A stretch of 15,513 nt of DNA, from assembly GCA_027485075.1 (NCBI GenBank), contig JAIXRT010000120.1, forward strand, positions 1-15,513. The letters are read 5' to 3'. The notes beneath the pieces were generated by a model. The model saw only the letters and a list, made by a program, of their open reading frames with translations. It was not told the DNA's origin and searched no databases. Source of the DNA: Cytophagaceae bacterium (GTDB lineage Bacteria > Bacteroidota > Bacteroidia > Cytophagales > Spirosomataceae). Position numbers and translations under genes: made by a program. Below, in pieces: positions 1-6,472 of the stretch (the first letter of the stretch is position 1; each line of letters starts with the position of its first letter).

Positions 1-30
1 AAACTGATTTTTTTGGCTAGCCTGGTAAAA

Positions 31-222
31 TTAACGTGCAGAATATCCTTCTACAATCATTTTACCTTTGTAATATAAATTTCCCTCATGCACGTGTGCA
101 CGGTGATATAGGTGTGTTTCGCCAGTTTGTGGGTCTACGCCTAAGTGCTTAGGAGTTCCGAAATCATGCGCTCTTCTAGTATCACGACGTGTAGTAGAGA
201 TTTTTCGTTTAGGATGTGCCAT
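31..222 (-). CDS. rpmF: 50S ribosomal protein L32
   Basis: Structural protein of the large ribosomal subunit, 63 residues, the usual length for this phylum. The N-terminus [16 protein letters not shown] is the classic L32 opening, and the [17 protein letters not shown] stretch matches the conserved C-terminal half of Bacteroidota L32. There is no cysteine at all, so this is the zinc-independent form. The gene lies 18 bases downstream of the DUF177/YceD gene, the conserved yceD-rpmF pairing, and is presumably co-transcribed from the promoter at 812-842. The spacer before the ATG is AT-rich without a Shine-Dalgarno, which is normal for this phylum. The 30 bases beyond the stop hold no recognisable terminator, so the operon may continue past the left edge. 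Confidence 0.97.
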   Translation of the reverse strand: MAHPKRKISTTRRDTRRAHDFGTPKHLGVDPQTGETHLYHRAHVHEGNLYYKGKMIVEGYSAR

Positions 223-240
223 CGTATTAGTTAATTAATT

Positions 241-783
241 TTATTTTAAATCTTTTAGTTTTTGAAGTGCAGCCCAGCGTGGGTCTGTTGCTTCTTCTGC
301 CGACTGTGACGGACTCGCATCCGCACGATCTGTTGTGTAAATAAATTCATCCGTTTCGGTGTCCATTCCTGCTGCTAAAAACTTGGGATGTAATTTTTTC
401 ATTGGTACTTCCAAGGCGATGAAATCAAAAATATCTTGCGATAAATCTAATTTGGGCTCCTTGCGGTCCAATAAGAATAAATTGTCTCCCATGTCCTCAT
501 TGTGGTCTGAATACTTATAAATAAGTTTTTCATTCACCGCAATCGGAGAATCGAAACGCTCCAGTGATCGATCGCAGGTTAATTCTAATGAACCTGTAAT
601 CTGTAACTGAACCTGAATCATTAAGGCCGACTTCGTTAAGTCAACCGTCACATTAAATGTGCCTTTCTCTACCCAATCCTGCTCAAAAGCTGCGAAAAAT
701 GAATCATCCCCGCTAAAAGTGTATTGATACGCTTTATCTTCTAACGAAATGATGGGTATCTGGTACGCTTCTAAAACTTTCAT
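241..783 (-). CDS. DUF177 (YceD-family) protein
   Basis: A 180-residue cytosolic protein of the YceD/DUF177 family, which is widely encoded just upstream of rpmF and is linked to 23S rRNA/large-subunit biogenesis. Visible hallmarks are the central LELTCDRSLERF segment (residues 66-77), the ALEVPMKKLHP motif (123-132) and the C-terminal DPRWAALQKLK block (167-177). Many family members carry a CxRC pair; here only C70 is present and the second position is S73. The C-terminal third (about 138-165) is acidic and low in complexity. It is first in the operon, with a start codon about 22 bases downstream of the predicted transcription start. Family assignment is firm; its exact biochemical role is not known from the sequence. 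Confidence 0.9.
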   Translation of the reverse strand: MKVLEAYQIPIISLEDKAYQYTFSGDDSFFAAFEQDWVEKGTFNVTVDLTKSALMIQVQLQITGSLELTCDRSLERFDSPIAVNEKLIYKYSDHNEDMGDNLFLLDRKEPKLDLSQDIFDFIALEVPMKKLHPKFLAAGMDTETDEFIYTTDRADASPSQSAEEATDPRWAALQKLKDLK

Positions 784-811
784 GACACGGCTTGTGTTAA
801 AAAAAGGAATG

Positions 812-842
812 CAAAATTAGGTAAATTTTCGGAAACAGCAAG
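812..842 (-). promoter_or_regulatory. Bacteroidota-type promoter for DUF177-rpmF
   Basis: On the minus strand, CTTG (839-842) is followed after 19 bases by TAATTTTG (812-819), a full match to the TAnnTTTG -7 element with a plausible -33 element. The predicted transcript starts near 805, giving a leader of about 20 bases before the ATG at 783. Called by eye from consensus and spacing. Confidence 0.6.
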
Positions 843-886
843 TGGGACGCTTACCTTTTTCATAAAATCTTCCGACCTTTGAATGG

Positions 887-1510
887 ATGACCCAATCGAA
901 AAAATCTTTGTGGACCTTTGGCTTAGCCTTTTTGGCTTTTGAAAGCCTTTGCATCACGGTTATATGGCAGTTTACCCGATTGGAACAAATGACCTGGGTG
1001 AATGCCCATCATGCGAATTGGGCAGATTATTTATTTCGTTTCTTTACGTCTCTGGCTGAGGTATTCTTGCCGATTGCCTTAGCGGTCTATTTTTATCAAA
1101 AGAAACGTGCTTTTTTTGTCCCTTTCTTGACCTCATATGCCCTTTCGACGCTCATTGTTCAAGGCATTAAACATCTGATTTTTCCCAATGCTTTGCGCCC
1201 AATCGCCTTTTTCGAGCAGCTGCATTTACCTTGGTATCTCGTTCCAGGTGTTGAAGTTCATACCCAGAATAGCTTTCCTTCCGGGCATACTGCCGCGGCT
1301 TGGTTTATGTTTTTTTGGTTTGCTTTGTTGGGAAAATCACGCAGCTGGAGCTTGGGCATGGCTATTTTAGCGATGGGCGTAGGGTATTCACGGGTGTATC
1401 TCATGCAACATTTCCCAATCGATGTGGCAGTAGGTGCCGGTATAGGATTTCTGAGTTCCGCGCTGGTCTATTATTTTATGCTTTATAAATCTCATACGAA
1501 TCATGTCTAA
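887..1510 (+). CDS. PAP2-family membrane phosphatase
   Basis: Integral inner-membrane phosphatase of the PAP2/acid phosphatase superfamily, 207 residues with about five or six hydrophobic segments. The three signature blocks are present: K95 to R104-P105 (the K...RP motif, with a longer spacing than the usual six residues), S132-G133-H134 inside FPSGHTAA, and S168-R169...H175...D179. H134 and H175 would be the catalytic histidines. Family members dephosphorylate undecaprenyl diphosphate, phosphatidate or lipid A; the substrate cannot be told from the sequence. The gene overlaps the next gene, a polyprenyl-sugar glycosyltransferase, by 8 bases, so the two are translationally coupled. This favours a role on carrier lipid or a lipid-linked glycan. 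A weak promoter candidate (TACCTTTT at 852-859) lies upstream. Confidence 0.9.
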   Translation: MTQSKKSLWTFGLAFLAFESLCITVIWQFTRLEQMTWVNAHHANWADYLFRFFTSLAEVFLPIALAVYFYQKKRAFFVPFLTSYALSTLIVQGIKHLIFPNALRPIAFFEQLHLPWYLVPGVEVHTQNSFPSGHTAAAWFMFFWFALLGKSRSWSLGMAILAMGVGYSRVYLMQHFPIDVAVGAGIGFLSSALVYYFMLYKSHTNHV

Positions 1511-3134
1511 GTTGCTGCGAAAACCTTATTTGTTTTGGTCAATTATCGGGGCAATCTGCTACATTCCTTTTTTGGGAGCTTCTCACTTATTTGATTGGGA
1601 CGAAATTAATTTTGCCGAGTCCGCCCGTGAGATGTTGGTCAGTGGCGATTACCTCAGCGTTCAAATTAACTTTCAGCCGTTTTGGGAAAAGCCGCCCTTA
1701 TTTATGTGGCTTCAAGTGTTGAGTTTTCAGTTTTTTGGCACGTTTACAGAATCGGCATGGACGTCCATGGAATTTGCTGCTCGCTTTCCAAATGCAATCA
1801 TTGGCATCGCAACCTTACTGGTCGTTTATCGAATCGGGTCGAAGCATGTGTCCGAACGCATGGGGCATCTCTGGGCATTTTCCTACCTGGCGGCCATCAC
1901 ACCGCATGTGTATGCTAGTTCGGGTATCATTGACCCCTTATTTAATCTGTTTATCTTTCTGGGAGTATATCAAATAAGCCAATTTTATGCGGATTCCATC
2001 TCGTTGAGATCGGCCGTTTGGGCCGGAATTTGTATCGGTCTGGGTATGTTGACCAAAGGCCCCGTCGCACTTTTACTCTGGGGCTTGACCATTTTTGTGT
2101 TTGCTGTGCTTCATCGGGCTGAGGTATTGGCCAATTTCAAACGTCTGTTTTCTGGGGTGTTATTGGCCGCACTACTCGCTATTTCCCTTTTTGTTACGTG
2201 GTACGCATTGATTGTTTGGAAATTCGGTTGGGGAATTTTAGTTGACTTCTTTGCTTATCAAATTCGTTTATTGACAACGGGTGATGCGGGGCATGGCCAA
2301 CCGTTTTATTATCATTTTTTTGTTTTACTCTTGGGTTGTTTTCCAATCTCGATCTGGGCAGGTCCGCGCTTGTTTTCGCGCAATCAACCAGCTCGTTTAA
2401 GTCAATGGATGCAAGTGTTGTTTTGGGTTGTGTTGATTCTCTTTAGTCTCGTCAAAACGAAAATCGTGCATTATTCAAGTATGTGCTGGTTGCCATTAAC
2501 CTATTTTTCTGCGCTCGTTTTGCATGATTGGCTGGCAGGTACCTGGACCTGGAAACGTGGATATACGATCTTTTTAGCTGCTGTTGGCTTGATTTTGGCT
2601 ACTATTTTCGCACTAGTTCCTTGGATTGGGATGCATGCGGGAGCTTACAGTGTGTACATAAAAGATGTTTTTGTTCAAGGTAATTTGCAAGCTCCAGTCT
2701 ACTGGGAGGGCTGGGAAGTAGGAATTGGTGCGTTTTTCGGGGTAGTGGTGCTCGGGACGATTTGGCAAAAGCACATTCAATTCAAACACATCGCCCGCAT
2801 GATGGGAGCTGTCATTATCGTTATTCTCCTGTACGTGGCCGTCGTAGTTCCGAAGATTGAGGGATATACGCAGGCTACACCGTTGGATTTTTACATTTCG
2901 CATGTAGGTCAAAAAGTTTATATCGAGCCCGTAGGTTTCAAATCCTTTGCTCATTTATTGTACTTTCAGAAACAGGCGTATAGTCCGTCGGGGGAGGAGT
3001 TAATGAAACAATCCTCGACAGATCGCCCCACCTATTTGGTGATGAAGACGAATGCCGAGGATCGATATCGTTACCATCCGAACTTGATTTTGATCAAGGA
3101 AGAGAATGGATTTTTATTCTATAAGCACAAATAA
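1503..3134 (+). CDS. GT39/ArnT-like membrane glycosyltransferase
   Basis: A 543-residue polytopic protein of the GT-C class (ArnT/PMT type, GT39 or GT83), which transfers a sugar from a polyprenyl-phosphate donor to an acceptor on the periplasmic face. Evidence: an N-terminal membrane helix (about 9-27) followed by FDWDEINFAESAREM, with the acidic pair D33-E34 that marks the catalytic first periplasmic loop. EKPPLFMWL follows at 62-70, TKGPVALLL at 184-192, and KTKIVHYSSMCWLPL around 318-332. About ten hydrophobic segments precede a soluble C-terminal tail (about 450-543). It starts inside the end of the PAP2 phosphatase gene. The acceptor is unknown; lipid A, a glycan or a protein are all possible. 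It ends 2 bases from the stop of ndk on the other strand. Confidence 0.88.
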   Translation: MSKLLRKPYLFWSIIGAICYIPFLGASHLFDWDEINFAESAREMLVSGDYLSVQINFQPFWEKPPLFMWLQVLSFQFFGTFTESAWTSMEFAARFPNAIIGIATLLVVYRIGSKHVSERMGHLWAFSYLAAITPHVYASSGIIDPLFNLFIFLGVYQISQFYADSISLRSAVWAGICIGLGMLTKGPVALLLWGLTIFVFAVLHRAEVLANFKRLFSGVLLAALLAISLFVTWYALIVWKFGWGILVDFFAYQIRLLTTGDAGHGQPFYYHFFVLLLGCFPISIWAGPRLFSRNQPARLSQWMQVLFWVVLILFSLVKTKIVHYSSMCWLPLTYFSALVLHDWLAGTWTWKRGYTIFLAAVGLILATIFALVPWIGMHAGAYSVYIKDVFVQGNLQAPVYWEGWEVGIGAFFGVVVLGTIWQKHIQFKHIARMMGAVIIVILLYVAVVVPKIEGYTQATPLDFYISHVGQKVYIEPVGFKSFAHLLYFQKQAYSPSGEELMKQSSTDRPTYLVMKTNAEDRYRYHPNLILIKEENGFLFYKHK

Positions 3135-3142
3135 GCTTATTT
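3129..3142. repeat. Palindrome joining two convergent stop codons
   Basis: AAATAAGCTTATTT is a perfect 14-base palindrome containing the stop codons of the glycosyltransferase gene (3132-3134, plus) and of ndk (3137-3139, minus). It has no loop and little GC, so it is unlikely to be an efficient terminator. No other hairpin separates these convergent genes. Confidence 0.5.
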
Positions 3143-3556
3143 TAATTCAGCTGCGGTAAAGAAGAATGCACCTTCAATAGCTGCATTTTCATCGGAATCA
3201 GATCCGTGAATCGCATTTGAACCTAATGAGCGTGCATACTTTTGACGAATTGTACCCTCTGCTGCTTTGGATGGATCAGTAGCGCCAATAAGTATTCTGA
3301 AATCTTCTACTGCATTTTCTTTTTCAAGCACCATGGGAATGATTGGATTGGATGACATGTATTCACATAGTTCGCCGTAAAACGGTCTTGCTTGATGAAC
3401 CTCATAAAACTTTCCAGCCTCTTCCGCGCTTAAATGTACTTTTTTCATCGCGATGATCTTAAATCCCGCGTTTTCAATTTGTTGGATGATTGGACCTGTA
3501 AACCCGTCCAAGATGGCATCGGGTTTAATCATGGTAAATGTTCTGTTTGTTGGCAT
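3137..3556 (-). CDS. ndk: Nucleoside-diphosphate kinase
   Basis: Transfers the gamma-phosphate of ATP to NDPs through a phosphohistidine. The 139 residues are the standard length. Key residues are all present: K11 in TMIKPDA, Y51, F59 in ARPFYGEL, R87, T93 in GATDP, R104, N114 and catalytic H117 in the NAIHGSDS signature. I chose the ATG at 3554-3556 because homology starts at [11 protein letters not shown]. The frame stays open upstream to a GTG at 3613, but that extension shows no homology and covers the promoter. A consensus promoter lies at 3578-3609. It is divergent from the DHH phosphoesterase gene and convergent with the glycosyltransferase gene. Confidence 0.98.
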   Translation of the reverse strand: MPTNRTFTMIKPDAILDGFTGPIIQQIENAGFKIIAMKKVHLSAEEAGKFYEVHQARPFYGELCEYMSSNPIIPMVLEKENAVEDFRILIGATDPSKAAEGTIRQKYARSLGSNAIHGSDSDENAAIEGAFFFTAAELK

Positions 3557-3577
3557 TTCGTTTTTTCTACTTTTTGA

Positions 3578-3609
3578 CAAATTTATCTTTAACTTTGCGA
3601 ACGCCCAAA
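3578..3609 (-). promoter_or_regulatory. Promoter for ndk
   Basis: On the minus strand, TTTG (3606-3609) is followed after 20 bases by TAAATTTG (3578-3585), a full match to the Bacteroidota -33/-7 consensus. Predicted transcript start is near 3571, about 15 bases before the ATG. It interleaves with the forward promoter element at 3590-3597. Confidence 0.65.
3590..3597 (+). promoter_or_regulatory. -7 element for the DHH phosphoesterase gene
   Basis: TAACTTTG matches the TAnnTTTG consensus and would start a transcript near 3604, about 29 bases before the ATG at 3633. There is no -33 element at the usual 19-21 base spacing; the nearest TTTTTG is only 13 bases upstream. It is therefore probably weak or factor-dependent. 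Confidence 0.45.
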
Positions 3610-3632
3610 TCACAAGGGCTTTACCCAGCTAT

Positions 3633-4661
3633 ATGTCTTCAATTACAGCACTCCGTGCCGCCTTAGTTCCAGGCCAACAAGTTGTTATCACTACGCATTT
3701 TAATCCTGACTCTGATGCTATTGGCTCGACGCTTTCGTGGCAGAAGTACCTGATTAAGAAGGGGTTAGATGCCGTTGTTGTGGTTCCATCAGGCTTGTCG
3801 GCCAACCTAACTTGGATGCCCGGCGCTGCGGATATATTGGATTTCGAAAATATTTTACATAAAGTTCAAATTGAAGCATTAATTCAGCGCGCAGATTGGA
3901 TTTTTTGCCTTGATTTTTCCGGCATGCAGCGATTGCATGGATTAGCCAAATGGGTGGAAGCGGCACGTTGTCAGAAGGTGGTGATCGATCATCATTTAGA
4001 TCCAGAGGATTTTGCGGATTATTATTACCATCGGACGGTTGCGGCATCAACCTGTGAATTGATCTTTGATTTGATTCAAGAGTGGGGAGATGGTGATCTC
4101 ATCGATACGGATATGGGCTCCTGTTTATATTCGGGTATTATGACGGATACGGGATCATTTAGGCATCCAAATACAACCGCACATGTGCACGAAGTTGTGG
4201 CAGAATTGATAAAAAAAGGCGTAAATACGAATGCGGTACATCGCAAGGTTTTCGATTCTGCGAGCTTGCAACGCTTACAATTTATGGGGCATGTGTTGGC
4301 CAATCGATTGGAATATTTGCCGGACTATCATTTAGCCTTGATGTGGATAACGGAAGAGGATCAAAAACAATTTCATTCGCAGCCGGGAGATACGGAGGGT
4401 ATTGTCAATTATGGATTGCAGTTGGCAGGAGCTATTTGGTCAATATGCATGATTCAGCGTCCAGATGGCGTGAAGCTATCTTTTCGGTCCATTGAACCTT
4501 TTGCGGTGAACCAATTTGCCGCTACGTATTTTGAAGGTGGTGGACATAAAAATGCTTCGGGTGGCCGATTTTCTGCGGGTGGTTTAGCGGAAGCGAAGGA
4601 AAAATTGCTAGAAGTGTTACCTTTGTATCTTTCTGAAATAAAACGAGTTAAAAATTTATAA
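3633..4661 (+). CDS. nrnA: DHH/DHHA1 phosphoesterase (NrnA-like)
   Basis: A 342-residue cytosolic DHH subfamily 1 enzyme. Relatives act as nano-RNase/pAp phosphatase (NrnA) or cyclic-dinucleotide phosphodiesterase. Metal ligands are visible: H22 and the NPDSDAIGS motif (24-32, with D26 and D28), D94 in CLDFS, D119-H120-H121, and D172 in MTDTGSFRH. The C-terminal DHHA1 domain carries GGGHKNASGG (302-311), which binds the nucleotide. I chose the ATG at 3633 because homology begins there. An upstream ATG at 3453 in the same frame would run through the ndk start and both promoters. The next gene, an FKBP lipoprotein, follows after 17 bases, so the two likely form an operon ending at the hairpin at 5543-5575. 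The exact substrate among family activities is inferred. Confidence 0.9.
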   Translation: MSSITALRAALVPGQQVVITTHFNPDSDAIGSTLSWQKYLIKKGLDAVVVVPSGLSANLTWMPGAADILDFENILHKVQIEALIQRADWIFCLDFSGMQRLHGLAKWVEAARCQKVVIDHHLDPEDFADYYYHRTVAASTCELIFDLIQEWGDGDLIDTDMGSCLYSGIMTDTGSFRHPNTTAHVHEVVAELIKKGVNTNAVHRKVFDSASLQRLQFMGHVLANRLEYLPDYHLALMWITEEDQKQFHSQPGDTEGIVNYGLQLAGAIWSICMIQRPDGVKLSFRSIEPFAVNQFAATYFEGGGHKNASGGRFSAGGLAEAKEKLLEVLPLYLSEIKRVKNL

Positions 4662-4678
4662 AAATAAACACACAAATC

Positions 4679-5542
4679 ATGCGTAAAACCTTAGGTGTCC
4701 TATTTTCTGCTACTGTTTTAATGACAGCTTGTAACAAGGATAAAGTAGAAGTTATTGAAGGCGTAAAAATTCAAATCCACAGCCATGACGACAATGCAAA
4801 AAAGTTGAAAGATGGGGATATCATTACGTTTGATTTAGTAATTAAAAATGGTGCGGATTCTGTATTACAGGATACGCGTAAAGATGGCCAACCAGGTAAA
4901 GGGATGGTTCAGGCGCCTCAAGCTGCTCCAGGAGCGTTCAAAGGAACATTTGAGAATGGACTTCGTTTATTATCTGTAGGTGATTCTGCGACCATTTTAG
5001 TGCCTATAGATAGTTTGGCAAAAACGGTTCAAGCTCCATTGCCTCCATTCTTGAAACCAGGTACTGATTTAAAGTACACGGTTAAGATTTTGAAAGTACA
5101 GTCAAAGGCTGATTTTGAAAAAGAAATGGCAGGTCAAGCAGCACAAGCTAAGGCGGATGCGGCTAAATTACTTGCAAAGCAACCAGCCATGATTGAAGCA
5201 TACATTGCGAAATCAGGTAAGAAATTTACGAAAACAGCTTCAGGTTTATTTGCAAGCATTGAAAAGCCAGGTCAAGGTGCTACACCAAAGATGGGTGAAT
5301 CATGGATTGTTAATTACCGTGGTACGTTTTTAGATGGCAAAGAATTTGATAAAGGATCAAGCACAGAAATGCCATTGGGTCAAATGATTCCAGGATTTAA
5401 TGAGGCATTGACTTTATTGAAAGCAGGTGGAAAAGGCGTATTTGTGATCCCTTCACAGTTAGCGTATGGCGATCAAGGTCGTGGTCCAATTGCACCAAAT
5501 TCCGTATTAGTATTTGAAGTAGAAGTATTGAATAAAAAGTAA
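4679..5542 (+). CDS. Double-FKBP peptidyl-prolyl isomerase lipoprotein 1
   Basis: A 287-residue lipoprotein. MRKTLGVLFSATVLMTAC is a short signal peptide with a lipobox ending at C18, so the protein is anchored in the envelope facing the periplasm. The first FKBP-like domain (about 28-138) is degenerate: the FD pair and active-site Tyr are missing and there is a Gln/Pro/Gly-rich insertion. An Ala/Lys-rich helical linker (about 140-190) leads to a second domain (about 195-287) that keeps VNYRG, FDKG, IPGFNEAL, AYGDQG and LVFEVEV, so it is probably active or at least ligand-competent. It resembles the FKBP-type lipoproteins of Bacteroidota such as GldI. It lies 17 bases after the DHH gene and is closed by a strong terminator. 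Confidence 0.9.
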   Translation: MRKTLGVLFSATVLMTACNKDKVEVIEGVKIQIHSHDDNAKKLKDGDIITFDLVIKNGADSVLQDTRKDGQPGKGMVQAPQAAPGAFKGTFENGLRLLSVGDSATILVPIDSLAKTVQAPLPPFLKPGTDLKYTVKILKVQSKADFEKEMAGQAAQAKADAAKLLAKQPAMIEAYIAKSGKKFTKTASGLFASIEKPGQGATPKMGESWIVNYRGTFLDGKEFDKGSSTEMPLGQMIPGFNEALTLLKAGGKGVFVIPSQLAYGDQGRGPIAPNSVLVFEVEVLNKK

Positions 5543-5575
5543 AAAATAGCGGGGGAAACATTCCCCCGCTATTTT
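5543..5575 (+). terminator. Perfect 15-bp hairpin terminator
   Basis: A 15-base stem (5543-5557, centred on GCGGGGG) pairs perfectly with 5561-5575 across a 3-base ACA loop. The stem is A-rich at its left base and T-rich at its right base. It begins directly after the stop codon of the first FKBP gene and should end the DHH-FKBP1 transcript. Confidence 0.9.
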
Positions 5576-5616
5576 GATTGATACGAAAGGAACGGTTTTT
5601 TCGTTTAGCAAGCATT

Positions 5617-6468
5617 ATGATAGGTAGTATTCAAAAAGGGTTTTGGGCAATTCTTGCCGTATGGACAATGACATCGTGTTTGTCCAATGTGGAATTGGCA
5701 GATGAAGTCAAGGCTAAAGAAAATCAGGCCCAAATTTTAGCCTATTTTACGAAACAAAATCAATCACCCATTGCGATTGAAAATGGCGGTTATTATGCGT
5801 TGACTAAACCCAATCCATCCGGCGAACTAGCTTCTAAAGGAGATACGCTTCGCATGGATTATGAACTTGCAAATCTGTTGACCGGTCAGGTGATTGAGCG
5901 TACAAAAGATCCACTTGTCTATCAGTTTGGCTATTTAAATCCAATTTTTGCTAATTTGATGACGTATTTAAAAGATGGTGAGGAAGCTGTGTTAGCTTTG
6001 CCAGGCACGTCACAATCGTTCGATGGGCTTCCTGCCTTTACGCCATTAAAAGTATCTATTAAAAATTATGTGGTTCGTAGTCAAAATGATCGAATTGACG
6101 AATTTATAGCGGCCAATAAATACACGGTTAAAGAAAGAACCGCTGAGGGCTTACGTTACATTAGCTTAACTCCTGGAACGGGTGAAATACCCGCCTCAGG
6201 AAAAGTTGTGAAATTGAAGTACACGGGTCGTTTTCTAAATGGAATTGCCTTTGATGGCAATATGGCACGTACGGATAGTTTCTCAGTGACGATAGGAAGT
6301 TCGCAGACAGTGAAAGGTTTTTCAGCTGGCGTTGCGAAGATGCGTTTAGGTGAACGCGCCGTTCTTGTTTTTCCGTCTTCTTTGGGGTACGGTGAAAAAG
6401 GTTCGGGTACCAAAATTGCAGGTTTTACGCCGTTAGTTTTTGAAATTTACGTAGCCAAAATTCAATAG
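5617..6468 (+). CDS. Double-FKBP lipoprotein 2
   Basis: A 283-residue lipoprotein. The signal peptide has K7, a hydrophobic core FWAILAVW and Cys21 in MTSC; the lipobox is unorthodox at -3 (Met), as tolerated in this phylum. The first FKBP-like domain (about 74-153) has lost nearly all active-site residues. The second (about 194-283) keeps LKYTGRF, FDGN, VKGFSAGV, GYGEKG and LVFEI. I chose the ATG at 5617, which puts a normal-length signal peptide before the Cys. A TTG at 5578 in frame would add 13 residues and start 2 bases after the terminator. Four bases separate its stop from the next FKBP gene. No clear -7 element was found between the terminator and the ATG. Confidence 0.87.
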   Translation: MIGSIQKGFWAILAVWTMTSCLSNVELADEVKAKENQAQILAYFTKQNQSPIAIENGGYYALTKPNPSGELASKGDTLRMDYELANLLTGQVIERTKDPLVYQFGYLNPIFANLMTYLKDGEEAVLALPGTSQSFDGLPAFTPLKVSIKNYVVRSQNDRIDEFIAANKYTVKERTAEGLRYISLTPGTGEIPASGKVVKLKYTGRFLNGIAFDGNMARTDSFSVTIGSSQTVKGFSAGVAKMRLGERAVLVFPSSLGYGEKGSGTKIAGFTPLVFEIYVAKIQ

Positions 6469-6472
6469 GAAG

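Noticed and set aside
11..24. GGCTAGCC palindrome next to a T-run as terminator of rpmF
   Set aside because: The run is on the wrong side for minus-strand transcription and the palindrome has no loop.
2613..2954. Open frame of 113 codons antisense to the glycosyltransferase
   Set aside because: Low-complexity, no recognisable domain, and fully inside a well-supported gene on the other strand.
3557..3613. Upstream extension of ndk to a GTG at 3613
   Set aside because: The added 19 residues have no Ndk homology and would cover the promoter; the ATG at 3556 gives the standard 139 residues.
3453..3632. Upstream extension of the DHH phosphoesterase to an ATG at 3453
   Set aside because: It runs antisense through the ndk 5' end and both promoters; conserved sequence starts at the ATG at 3633.
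3754..4050. Open frame of 98 codons antisense to the DHH gene
   Set aside because: Shadow of the conserved DHH motifs on the other strand, with no protein-like features.
5578..5616. TTG start for FKBP2
   Set aside because: It lies 2 bases after the terminator hairpin and makes an overlong signal peptide; the ATG at 5617 gives a normal lipoprotein leader.
6156..6413. Open frame antisense to FKBP2
   Set aside because: Lies opposite conserved FKBP codons; no independent evidence of coding.
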